DNA of 6,973 nucleotides from CAYPEZ01 sp964409985 (GCA_964409985.1 CAYPEZ010000043.1:1-6973); one strand, 5' to 3'. Shown: positions 1 to 5,649, counted from the stretch's first letter. Notes: a model not told the origin generated them from the sequence alone. Numbers and translations: made by a program.

Positions 1-314
1 GAATGCAACAATCCGTGACGAAACATGAACCAAGCAATCTTGCTCTCTGGCACACGTAATTTATCTAATAATTTGTGTGGGTTTCTAGAAAACTCTATAC
101 AAGATGCAGTCTCTATTAGTGGCATCAATATTCTGATTGAGTTGAAATGCACAAGGTATCTTGGGTCATTTGAATTTTCCCACAATTCAAAAAGTGGTGT
201 GGCTTGATGGTCTATTTCATACATCAGTGCTACCACAATACTTCTTATTTCACGTTCTTTTTTTACCTCAGTATAGGGTTTTTTCTTGCTAGTCATGTTC
301 AACGCATCAATCAT
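1..314 (-). CDS. Partial hypothetical protein, C-terminus beyond the window
   Basis: The minus strand is open from an ATG at 312-314 (start MIDALN) through base 1, so the gene is cut by the window edge after about 104 codons. A second in-frame ATG at 294-296 would give a start reading MTSKKKPYTEV. Neither ATG has a clear Shine-Dalgarno, so the start is uncertain, and the frame stays open even further upstream. The visible protein has a Lys/Glu-rich N-terminus and then a largely helical-looking body with phrases such as LMYEIDHQ, LFELWEN and KIAWFMFRHG. I recognise no family. The region is visibly richer in A+T than smc next to it, which may mean a different origin. It follows smc on the same strand, separated only by the structured element at 318-442. 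That it is coding rests on the uninterrupted frame and protein-like composition. Confidence 0.55.
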   Translation of the reverse strand, partial: MIDALNMTSKKKPYTEVKKEREIRSIVVALMYEIDHQATPLFELWENSNDPRYLVHFNSIRILMPLIETASCIEFSRNPHKLLDKLRVPESKIAWFMFRHGLLH

Positions 315-317
315 ATC

Positions 318-442
318 GTAAACGTTCAGTTTTTGATGCAGAACGAGACGGCGAGGGAAAATGTCCCTGAGTCGTACTCTCGTACGATGAGGGGACTTTG
401 AACCGAAGACAACGAAGTTATGCGCCAAAACTGGACGTTTAC
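318..442 (+). ncRNA. Putative structured RNA/DNA element, copy 1 (3' of smc)
   Basis: An imperfect fold closed by a 16-bp stem (318-333 with 427-442, one T-G pair). Inside it lies a second helix, 338-344 with 417-423, holding one G-A mismatch. Next comes an inner hairpin of two helices (363-368 with 391-396; 371-377 with 382-388) separated by a tandem G-A/A-G internal loop, with loop TCTC. After that a short hairpin TTTG-AAC-CGAA (397-407) is possible. The core matches a second copy at 4831-4917 at 69 of 87 positions without gaps, and 400-426 is identical. The closing stem includes the smc stop codon (439-441). Strand is inferred: its wobble pairs are T-G on the plus strand and would be A-C on the other. 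No T-tract follows on either strand, so it is not an ordinary terminator. I see no convincing promoter for it. Family unknown. Confidence 0.6.
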
Positions 443-2694
443 TTTGCCACAAGGACAGCTTCTTCAAACTGGATGGACAGCAGTTTAGAGACTGCATCCG
501 ACCCCATCGTCACCCCATAGAGTATTCCCGCACGCCCCATCGTCTCGCGATTGTGCGTGATCACCACAATCTGAGAGAGCTTGGCTAAACTCTCGAGCAT
601 GTCGCCGTACTTGCGTGAGTTCGCTTCATCAAGTGCAGCATCAGTCTCGTCGAGCACCATAAATGGCGGAGGGTTCACCTGGCTAATCGCAAAAAGGAGC
701 GCAATCGAGGTGAGTGCACGCTCTCCTCCTGAGAGCATCTGCAGTCCCCTGATCTTCTTGTGTGGGAGAGAAACATGAATCTCAATCCCCTGCTCTGCTT
801 CCTCATCTTCATCTTCGGGGAGTTCGAGAACATTTCCTTCATCATCGACGGACTTCTTGCGCTTCTGAATATCAACAACTTGAAGCTCAGCGACACCACC
901 ACCAAACATGAGGCCAAAGAAATCACGGAATTGCTTGTTGATCTTTCCAAGGCCGTCTTTGAACTCGATCTCGAGCTTCTCGTTAAGCTCGACGATGAGT
1001 CGCTCGAGTGCCTCTGCACTTTGTGCAAGATCAAGGAGCTCTTTTTCGAGGAACTGATCACGCTCGGTCGTCTCTTGGAATTCTCGGGCCACTTCTTCGG
1101 CACCAAGGACACCAAGGTCTTCGAGCTTAATCTTGGCACGTTCGATTTCACGGCGGCGCTCGTCTTGGCGGTCACGGAGTTCTTGCATCACATCATCGAT
1201 ACTGATTTGGGTCTGGCTATAATCGAGGACCGCGCGGCCAATCATCACACCCGCTTCCTGAAGCTGTATCTCAAGATCACGAGAAAGTTTCTCAAGACCA
1301 CGCTCTTCTTCGGCAAGTTTCTCAAGCTTGAGCGAGAGTTCTCCACGGCGTGACATAAATCCATAGAGTTGGCGTTCACCTTCACGGCTTTCTTCTTTCT
1401 TTGCTTCAAGTGCTCGGCGGCTTTCTTCCATCTCGGCTTCAAAACCCAAGAGACGTGCCTCGGCGTGACCGAGCTCTTCTCGGCGTTGATCACGCTCACC
1501 GCGCAGTCGTGCAACCTCTGCCTCTGCTTCATGTGTGTCTGTGGCATCTGCCCCTTTGTGGTGAGAGAAAAAGTCGTGTACAGCCTGCTTGAGTCTTCCT
1601 AGAATTGAGTGAAGGAGACCCACATCATGCGTACGCTCTGCTTCTTCGACTTCTCGAGAAATATTGTCGACAAAATTCTTAAAATCTCCGGACTTGATCG
1701 AAAGGACTTTTTCGGCCTGATCACGCTCACGGAGCTTCGCAAGACGGCGTTCTTCACTCTCGATCATTCCTTCGAGCTTTCCTAATGTGTGTGCAGTGGC
1801 GTCCTTTTCTCGGCGAGCCATACGGAGCTTTTCTTCAAATGAGAGCAGGATGCGGCGACCCTCATCGTCTTGAGCAGTCTTTTCGATTTGAGCACGAATC
1901 TCGGCAATCCGTGCGTCGAGTGTCTGAAGCTCGCGCTGTGGCTCTTCACGATCAGTGGCAAGTCGCTTCCTTCGTTCATTGATGTAGACTTCTTCGCGCT
2001 TGAGGTACTCGCGATAGAGACCAGTGAGACGCTGCCGCAGATCCTCACCCTCTTTGATCTTCTCCATCTGCTTCCTAAGGAACTTAATGTGCGGTGCGAT
2101 TTCACGACGAAGGCTCTCTGCCTCTTTGATGTTTTCTTCGGTCTTTTCGAGTTTGCGCTCTGCTTCTGCCCGCTTGTACTGATAGACACGGAGTCCAAGC
2201 GCATCTTCAATCATTTCACGGCGGTCCTTCTGATTGGCGGTGAGGACTCGATCTGCTTCGCCCTGAGAGATAATGTGATGTCCTGATGCACCAATACGTG
2301 CGTACGAGAGAAGCTCGAGCACATCGCGCAGACGCACCTGTGAGCCGTTGATGAAATATTCATTCGTTCCATCACGTGAGACTTCACGTGTGACAATCAC
2401 TTCGTCAAAATCAATATTTTGGAACTCGCGTGCATGATTATCAAAGACAATCGATACACTTGCTTTACCCATACGGCCCATCGTCTTTGAACCATTGAAA
2501 ATAAGGTCCTCTCCGCGTTTCCCACGCATGGACTTCATGGACTGCTCTCCAAGGACAAAGCGAATGGCCTCTGCGACGTTGGACTTCCCGGAGCCGTTGG
2601 GGCCCACAACAGACGTGATAGCCGTGTTGAACTCAAGAACAGCTTTCTTCGCAAAGGACTTGAAGCCAAAAATCTCCAGACGCTTGAGGCGCAT
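439..2694 (-). CDS. smc: Chromosome segregation/condensation ATPase SMC, short and apparently hinge-less
   Basis: SMC-family ATPase expected to act in chromosome organisation and segregation. Seen in the 751-residue product: an N-terminal head with Walker A GPNGSGKS (31-38) and the GEQSMKSMRG segment (49-58); long charged heptad-rich arms at about 165-330 and 390-580; then the C-terminal head half with ABC signature LSGGERAL (654-661), Walker B FMVLDE (678-683, catalytic Glu683), D-loop AALD and switch His714 in VITHNRE. Usual bacterial SMCs are about 1,150-1,200 residues with a globular hinge of over 100 residues. Here the middle (about 328-390) is a short predicted helical segment with a His/Asp/Thr-rich turn, no hinge signature and no CxxC zinc hook. 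The ATPase motifs look intact. An acidic stretch lies near 623-634. The ATG start has no Shine-Dalgarno but sits just after an extended -10, so the mRNA may be nearly leaderless. Confidence 0.95.
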   Translation of the reverse strand: MRLKRLEIFGFKSFAKKAVLEFNTAITSVVGPNGSGKSNVAEAIRFVLGEQSMKSMRGKRGEDLIFNGSKTMGRMGKASVSIVFDNHAREFQNIDFDEVIVTREVSRDGTNEYFINGSQVRLRDVLELLSYARIGASGHHIISQGEADRVLTANQKDRREMIEDALGLRVYQYKRAEAERKLEKTEENIKEAESLRREIAPHIKFLRKQMEKIKEGEDLRQRLTGLYREYLKREEVYINERRKRLATDREEPQRELQTLDARIAEIRAQIEKTAQDDEGRRILLSFEEKLRMARREKDATAHTLGKLEGMIESEERRLAKLRERDQAEKVLSIKSGDFKNFVDNISREVEEAERTHDVGLLHSILGRLKQAVHDFFSHHKGADATDTHEAEAEVARLRGERDQRREELGHAEARLLGFEAEMEESRRALEAKKEESREGERQLYGFMSRRGELSLKLEKLAEEERGLEKLSRDLEIQLQEAGVMIGRAVLDYSQTQISIDDVMQELRDRQDERRREIERAKIKLEDLGVLGAEEVAREFQETTERDQFLEKELLDLAQSAEALERLIVELNEKLEIEFKDGLGKINKQFRDFFGLMFGGGVAELQVVDIQKRKKSVDDEGNVLELPEDEDEEAEQGIEIHVSLPHKKIRGLQMLSGGERALTSIALLFAISQVNPPPFMVLDETDAALDEANSRKYGDMLESLAKLSQIVVITHNRETMGRAGILYGVTMGSDAVSKLLSIQFEEAVLVAK

Positions 2695-2705
2695 ACGTAA
2701 TTAGG

Positions 2706-2714
2706 AGTGTATCA
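2706..2714 (-). promoter_or_regulatory. Candidate extended -10 promoter of smc
   Basis: Read on the minus strand this is TGATACACT, an extended -10 (TGn plus TACACT). No good -35 is visible 16-17 bp upstream. Initiation about 7 nt downstream would fall near 2699, only about five bases before the smc ATG, so the transcript would be nearly leaderless. The same nine bases occur upstream of nusB (6572-6580), which supports the call. Confidence 0.45.
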
Positions 2715-2749
2715 TGTTCAACGGGCAAAAATTCGAGGTTTTTCAGTGG

Positions 2750-2778
2750 TTGACTTTTCCTTAAATCGATGCTATTAT
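2750..2778 (+). promoter_or_regulatory. Sigma-70-type promoter of the 2814 gene
   Basis: -35 TTGACT (2750-2755), 17-bp spacer, -10 TATTAT (2773-2778). The expected start is near 2785, giving a leader of about 30 nt that contains the GAGG ribosome site at 2803-2806. It fires away from smc, so 2695-2813 is a divergent intergenic region. Confidence 0.75.
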
Positions 2779-2813
2779 AGTATTAGTCAGCTCCCCAACA
2801 CCGAGGTATAAAA

Positions 2814-3359
2814 GTGATGAACGGAAAGGCCCGACGTATCGCTACCGTCATGGTGGCCCTTGTCGTAGCTTTCGTGGGTGGTTTCGCCTACAGTGCGCGA
2901 AACAGCATGGTAGTCGACATGACTTCTAGTGCGAGATACTTCGCCAGCGTGTTCCACGGAAGAAAAACGTACCAGGCAGTGGATCTCTCTCCACTATTGC
3001 ACGACTTCCCCGGGTTTGACCCGCCCTCATTCGACATGAAAGTCTTCTTTGCCCAAGAAAGAGCGAAGGCCGAATACGAAAAAGACAAGGACAAGTGGGT
3101 CGTGTTGGCGGTAGATACCGAGGACAAGAACAAGCGTCTCCGTATGTTCATCGCCGAAGAGGAGACTTTATTCTTTCACCTCGTTCGTACGCCATGCAGA
3201 GGGATGGTCGTAGTAAGTAGAACGGAAAGCACTACTGTCCTCAAAGAACTGAGGAGCGAGGAAAGGTGCATCTATGCCCATCCTACTGAAGTTCTCTTCA
3301 AAGTAACTTCTGAAGGACTCGTAGATGCTGTGCCTTACTGGTTCTACTGGTCTCGTTGA
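2814..3359 (+). CDS. Small membrane-anchored or secreted protein, function unknown
   Basis: A 181-residue protein from a GTG at 2814, or 180 residues from the ATG at 2817. GAGG at 2803-2806 lies 7 nt before the GTG and 10 nt before the ATG; other genes of this island use 6-7 nt, which slightly favours GTG. Residues 1-8 are basic (NGKARR), followed by one hydrophobic segment at about 9-26 (IATVMVALVVAFVGGFAY). It is therefore a signal peptide or an N-terminal anchor with the rest outside the cytoplasm; no lipobox Cys is present. The remainder is soluble-looking, with alternating beta-like stretches (WVVLAVDT, GMVVVSR) and two Cys (in TPCRG and EERCIY) that could form a disulfide. No family recognised. 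It has its own promoter and a strong terminator directly after the TGA stop, so it is probably monocistronic. Confidence 0.8.
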   Translation: MMNGKARRIATVMVALVVAFVGGFAYSARNSMVVDMTSSARYFASVFHGRKTYQAVDLSPLLHDFPGFDPPSFDMKVFFAQERAKAEYEKDKDKWVVLAVDTEDKNKRLRMFIAEEETLFFHLVRTPCRGMVVVSRTESTTVLKELRSEERCIYAHPTEVLFKVTSEGLVDAVPYWFYWSR

Positions 3360-3364
3360 ACAAC

Positions 3365-3399
3365 GGCGCCCGTGCTAGAAATAGCTCGGGCGCCTTTTT
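3365..3399 (+). terminator. Strong intrinsic terminator of the 2814 gene
   Basis: Stem GGCGCCCG (3365-3372) pairs with CGGGCGCC (3387-3394). A T-T mismatch separates it from GCTA/TAGC (3374-3377 with 3382-3385), closed by a GAAA tetraloop. TTTTT follows at 3395-3399. It starts 6 nt after the stop codon. Confidence 0.92.
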
Positions 3400-3428
3400 C
3401 TATCTGATCGCTTATCCTATGTATCAGA

Positions 3429-3456
3429 TTGACAGTCAAATGATTCATAGTACAAT
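3429..3456 (+). promoter_or_regulatory. Sigma-70-type promoter of the 3505 gene
   Basis: Consensus -35 TTGACA (3429-3434), 16-bp spacer, -10 TACAAT (3451-3456). Expected transcript start is near 3463, with a leader of about 40 nt. Confidence 0.8.
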
Positions 3457-3504
3457 CCGCTCTCGGTTCATCGTTCAAAAAAGTCAGTACAGCGAGGATA
3501 TCGA

Positions 3505-3786
3505 GTGAAGAGAGCAAGTCGAAAGAATCTCCGTGATCAAGCAATCGCCTTGGCACTCCGTGAGCACAGAGAAGAGCAAGAAGCCGAAAAGAAGGAACAA
3601 ATATTCCTTCCAGAAGACTACATCTATAGTATCGTCGATTACCAAATCAGCCTCGCCTATCGAGACGATGGGTATCGCATTATCACCCGTCGGGATGAAG
3701 AGTATCTCGACGATGTGTGGGACTGTGATGAGGCCGGAGTCGACGCACAACAAGAATTCCTTTACCGTCGTGCGATGTGTGGCTAA
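3505..3786 (+). CDS. Small charged protein of the AL-x-EH-xx-EQEAE pair, function unknown
   Basis: A 93-residue protein starting at GTG 3505, with GAGG at 3494-3497 and 7-nt spacing. The N-terminus (MKRASRKNLR) is basic. Residues 14-30 form a likely charged helix containing ALREHREEQEAE (17-28), and the C-terminal half is acidic and Tyr-rich (DYIYSIVDYQ, RRDEEYLDDVWD) ending in Cys-Gly. The protein from 4355-4654 also begins MKR, carries the related segment ALDEHDREQEAE (12 of 17 aligned positions identical) and has an acidic YLD near its end, so the two are probably distant paralogues. No signal peptide or membrane segment is visible, so it is probably cytoplasmic. It has its own promoter and terminator. 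No known family is recognised, and no enzymatic motif is evident. Confidence 0.82.
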   Translation: MKRASRKNLRDQAIALALREHREEQEAEKKEQIFLPEDYIYSIVDYQISLAYRDDGYRIITRRDEEYLDDVWDCDEAGVDAQQEFLYRRAMCG

Positions 3787-3809
3787 GGCGAAGATGTAAA
3801 CCGTATTCC

Positions 3810-3841
3810 GTGCCTATTCCTTATGGAGTAGGCACTTTTTT
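3810..3841 (+). terminator. Intrinsic terminator of the 3505 gene
   Basis: An 11-pair hairpin: GTGCCTA (3810-3816) with TAGGCAC (3829-3835), then a T-G pair and TCC/GGA, with loop TTAT. Six T follow at 3836-3841. Confidence 0.9.
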
Positions 3842-3846
3842 ATGTA

Positions 3847-3874
3847 TTGACATAATTTAGTAGTATTGTAATAT
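3847..3874 (+). promoter_or_regulatory. Sigma-70-type promoter of the 3906 gene
   Basis: Consensus -35 TTGACA (3847-3852), 16-bp spacer, -10 TAATAT (3869-3874). It begins only six bases after the T-tract of the preceding terminator. The leader would be about 25 nt. Confidence 0.72.
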
Positions 3875-3905
3875 ACAAAACGGACCAAAACATTTGGAGA
3901 GAGCA

Positions 3906-4202
3906 ATGCTTTCAAAGACCTTTTTGACAACGATGGCGGTAGCGCTTCGAGCAGAAGCTGATACCCTCGAGCGTGATCTCCGAACTGCAGATGATCATGA
4001 GATCGATGAGATCAACGTGGTCGGTATCGGTCAAAACCGAAAGACCGCAGAACTCCTCGAGAAGTGGATGGAGTCGACGATCGAGGAGAAGGAACAGGAC
4101 CTCAAGAAGTACTGGCCTGACCTCCTCCCCATGTTCGCTTCCATGTTGAGAAGCGATATCGAGAACATCAAGGATGATTACGGTACTGCAGCGGCCGCAT
4201 AG
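3906..4202 (+). CDS. Small helical protein, function unknown
   Basis: A 98-residue protein from ATG 3906, chosen because GGAG at 3896-3899 lies 6 nt upstream. A TTG at 3894 would add four residues but overlaps that ribosome site. The sequence looks all-helical: MLSKTFLTTMAVALRAEADTL, then an acidic stretch (RTADDHEIDE), a short INVVGIGQN segment, and a long charged helix (KWMESTIEEKEQDLKK) followed by YWPDLLPMFASML. It ends in four Ala. No signal peptide, clear membrane segment or catalytic motif is seen, and I recognise no family. It shows no evident similarity to the two AL-x-EH proteins, but its terminator is a near copy of the one after the 4355 gene. It has its own promoter, ribosome site and terminator, which supports it as a real expressed unit. 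Confidence 0.8.
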   Translation: MLSKTFLTTMAVALRAEADTLERDLRTADDHEIDEINVVGIGQNRKTAELLEKWMESTIEEKEQDLKKYWPDLLPMFASMLRSDIENIKDDYGTAAAA

Positions 4203-4222
4203 GTAGCTTACGTATCAAGAAC

Positions 4223-4255
4223 ACACCCCGGACCAAGGAAGGTCCGGGTGTTTTT
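4223..4255 (+). terminator. Intrinsic terminator of the 3906 gene
   Basis: CCCGGACC (4227-4234) pairs with GGTCCGGG (4241-4248), loop AAGGAA. The stem extends by ACA/TGT around one bulged C. A run of T ends at 4255. Bases 4222-4248 match 4669-4695 at 26 of 27 positions. Confidence 0.9.
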
Positions 4256-4294
4256 GTATATTCCCCACTCCTAATCATTTCAGTTTTTGAATAA

Positions 4295-4322
4295 TTGACA
4301 TATATATAATATGGTGTATAAT
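4295..4322 (+). promoter_or_regulatory. Perfect-consensus sigma-70 promoter of the 4355 gene
   Basis: -35 TTGACA (4295-4300), 16-bp spacer, -10 TATAAT (4317-4322). Both hexamers match the consensus exactly, in a very AT-rich context. This is the strongest-looking promoter in the window. The leader would be about 25 nt. Confidence 0.85.
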
Positions 4323-4354
4323 ATATCTTGGTTTGTCACTTACAGGAGTTGTCA

Positions 4355-4654
4355 ATGAAGCGTGACGCTGTAGGATATGGCCGAGCCCTCAAGGAACCGA
4401 CGGAGCGAGAAGTGATCGCTCGCGCTCTCGATGAACACGATCGAGAGCAGGAAGCGGAAGCAAAGGCAATGGAAGCCATTGCGACTGAATTCGAGAACAC
4501 CTTCCACTCGTCCTTTTTCTTCGATGATGAACTGTGGTTCGATCCGGATCTTGCCGAGATGAGCTCGGAACTCCCCGACCGGAATATCCGCGTTGAACCC
4601 ATCGAAGACTTCGGAGACTATAGCGAAGACGACTATCTCGATGAAGAGTGGTAG
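4355..4654 (+). CDS. Small acidic protein of the AL-x-EH-xx-EQEAE pair, function unknown
   Basis: A 99-residue protein from ATG 4355, with AGGAG at 4344-4348 and 6-nt spacing. An in-frame TTG at 4328 is rejected because its codons would run through the ribosome site. Residues 21-37 form a charged helix with ALDEHDREQEAE (24-35), matching the segment in the 3505 gene. The rest is strongly acidic: FFFDDELWFDPDLAEM (54-69) and a C-terminal tail ending EDDYLDEEW. No membrane segment or signal peptide is visible. The acidic, aromatic-rich tail could suit binding to a basic partner or a DNA-mimic role, but nothing in the sequence shows a partner. It is probably a diverged paralogue of the 3505 gene. 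Its promoter matches consensus and it has its own terminator, so high expression is plausible. Confidence 0.82.
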   Translation: MKRDAVGYGRALKEPTEREVIARALDEHDREQEAEAKAMEAIATEFENTFHSSFFFDDELWFDPDLAEMSSELPDRNIRVEPIEDFGDYSEDDYLDEEW

Positions 4655-4671
4655 TACGCATTCGACAGCAC

Positions 4672-4705
4672 ACCCCGCACCAAGGAAGGTCCGGGGTTAT
4701 TTTTT
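4672..4705 (+). terminator. Intrinsic terminator of the 4355 gene
   Basis: ACCCCG (4672-4677) pairs with CGGGGT (4692-4697) and ACC (4679-4681) with GGT (4688-4690), with one C-C mismatch (4678/4691) and loop AAGGAA. A T-rich tail runs to 4705. It is a near copy of the terminator at 4223; the single change at 4678 creates the mismatch. Confidence 0.85.
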
Positions 4706-4714
4706 ATCAACTCT

Positions 4715-4738
4715 AGCCACCACAGCGTGGTTATTTTT
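4715..4738 (+). terminator. Possible back-up terminator
   Basis: AGCCAC (4715-4720) pairs with GTGGTT (4727-4732), including one G-T pair, with a 6-nt loop, followed by A and five T (4734-4738). It sits just after the main terminator of the 4355 gene. The stem is short. Beyond it, 4739-4810 holds nothing I can identify. Confidence 0.35.
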
Positions 4739-4810
4739 GAGTAAGGATTTAGATATAACCAGCATCCTTTACTTCACTCATATGATGCGCACAAAACACG
4801 AACTCCCATC

Positions 4811-4931
4811 GCACGATTGGTTTTGGGTGTAGAACAAGGCGTCAAGGAAGAATGACCTGGAGACGTACAAGCGTACGTTGACAGGTCTTCGAACCGAAGA
4901 CAACGAAGTTATGCGCCGAAACCAGTCGTGC
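4811..4931 (+). ncRNA. Putative structured RNA/DNA element, copy 2 (3' of rnc)
   Basis: Same architecture as copy 1. The closing stem is 4811-4826 with 4916-4931, 16 pairs including two T-G, with sequence unlike copy 1. The second helix is 4829-4835 with 4908-4914, holding the same G-A mismatch. The inner hairpin has helices 4854-4859/4882-4887 and 4862-4868/4873-4879 around the same tandem G-A/A-G loop, with loop AAGC. A short hairpin TTCG-AAC-CGAA is possible at 4888-4898. Relative to copy 1, all eight changes in the inner hairpin arms fall in four pairs and keep pairing. The element ends on the last base of the rnc stop codon (4931-4933). No T-tract follows on either strand. No clear promoter is seen in 4739-4810. 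Function unknown. Confidence 0.6.
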
Positions 4932-5629
4932 TACCAATTCTTTACGGCAAGTCCCGCCTCAGCAGCGGCTTGTTCTGCCTCCTGCTTGGCCTTCCCCTCC
5001 CCCTTCGCGACAAGTTCGTCGCCAATAAACACACCGACGGTAAACTTTTTATCATGATCAGGACCCACTTCGCCAAGCGTTTTGTAGTTTGGAGTGACAC
5101 TCGCATGCTCTTGAGCAGCTTCTTGGAAGCGACTCTTTGCATCTTGCCACAGACGCTTCTTGACCACTTCATCAAGGCGAGAGAGCACATACGCAGAAAT
5201 AAACTTCTTTGCAGCTCCATACCCCTGATCGAGGTGAATGGCTCCAATCACTGCTTCGACAGCATTGGCATGAATCACAAGGCGTGCGCGACCAGTATCC
5301 TTAGCCTCACCTTTTGAGAGCATAAGAAATTGGTCAAGTTCAAGATCCTTGGCGACTTGAGCAAGAGACAGTGTGTTCACCAATGCAGAACGGTACGCAG
5401 TGAGAATCCCCTCTTGTTCTTCGGGATATTTTTTAAACAAATCTTCAGTAATCGCAAGCTCAAGCACTGCGTCGCCCAGGAATTCGAGGCGTTCATTATG
5501 CGCACGCTTGAGTCCCCGGTGCTCATTGAGATATGAGCGGTGCGTTAAAGCTTCTTCAAGAATGGCTCGGTTCGAAAAGACGGCGCCAATGCGCTCTTCG
5601 AGATGGGAGAGGTTGATGTCTTTTTTCAT
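4931..5629 (-). CDS. rnc: Ribonuclease III
   Basis: Double-strand-specific endoribonuclease that processes rRNA precursors and structured mRNAs. In the 232-residue product, the signature NERLEFLGDAVLEL occupies 45-58, with the metal-binding Glu49 and Asp53 expected for the family. The second catalytic segment is ANAVEAVIGAIHLD (121-134), with Glu125 in the place of the essential Glu. The usual Asp three residues before it is Asn122 here, a variation seen in some RNase III lineages. A C-terminal double-stranded RNA-binding domain spans about 161-229 and includes GEGKAKQEAEQAAAEAGL. The length is normal. The gene starts 20 nt after the nusB stop and is probably cotranscribed with it; only AAGG very close to the ATG could serve as a ribosome site. 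The structured element at 4811-4931 abuts its stop codon. Confidence 0.96.
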   Translation of the reverse strand: MKKDINLSHLEERIGAVFSNRAILEEALTHRSYLNEHRGLKRAHNERLEFLGDAVLELAITEDLFKKYPEEQEGILTAYRSALVNTLSLAQVAKDLELDQFLMLSKGEAKDTGRARLVIHANAVEAVIGAIHLDQGYGAAKKFISAYVLSRLDEVVKKRLWQDAKSRFQEAAQEHASVTPNYKTLGEVGPDHDKKFTVGVFIGDELVAKGEGKAKQEAEQAAAEAGLAVKNW

Positions 5630-5649
5630 ACCTTAGTGCCCAAGCTACT

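Noticed and set aside
25..401. Two short plus-strand open frames (25-207 and 204-401).
   Set aside because: No ribosome site or protein-like composition; the first lies opposite the more plausible minus-strand partial gene and the second runs into the structured element.
411..421. Ten bases (ACGAAGTTAT) match one arm of loxP.
   Set aside because: No inverted partner arm and no 8-bp spacer arrangement; a short chance match inside a longer conserved core.
338..423. Resemblance of the inner helix (GCAGAAC ... GTTATGC) to integron attC R boxes.
   Set aside because: The boxes do not fit RYYYAAC/GTTRRRY, pairing continues for 16 bp outside them, and the flanking genes are housekeeping genes with no integrase in view. 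It remains a thing to test, not a call.
342..438. A minus-strand open frame through copy 1 (reading AHNFVVFGSK...) that is similar when translated from copy 2.
   Set aside because: Copy 2 has an in-frame TGA, no start or ribosome site is evident, and the paired compensatory changes explain the pattern better as a fold than as a protein.
4593..4832. A 79-codon plus-strand frame overlapping the end of the 4355 gene.
   Set aside because: It runs through that gene's terminator and part of copy 2, and has no ribosome site.
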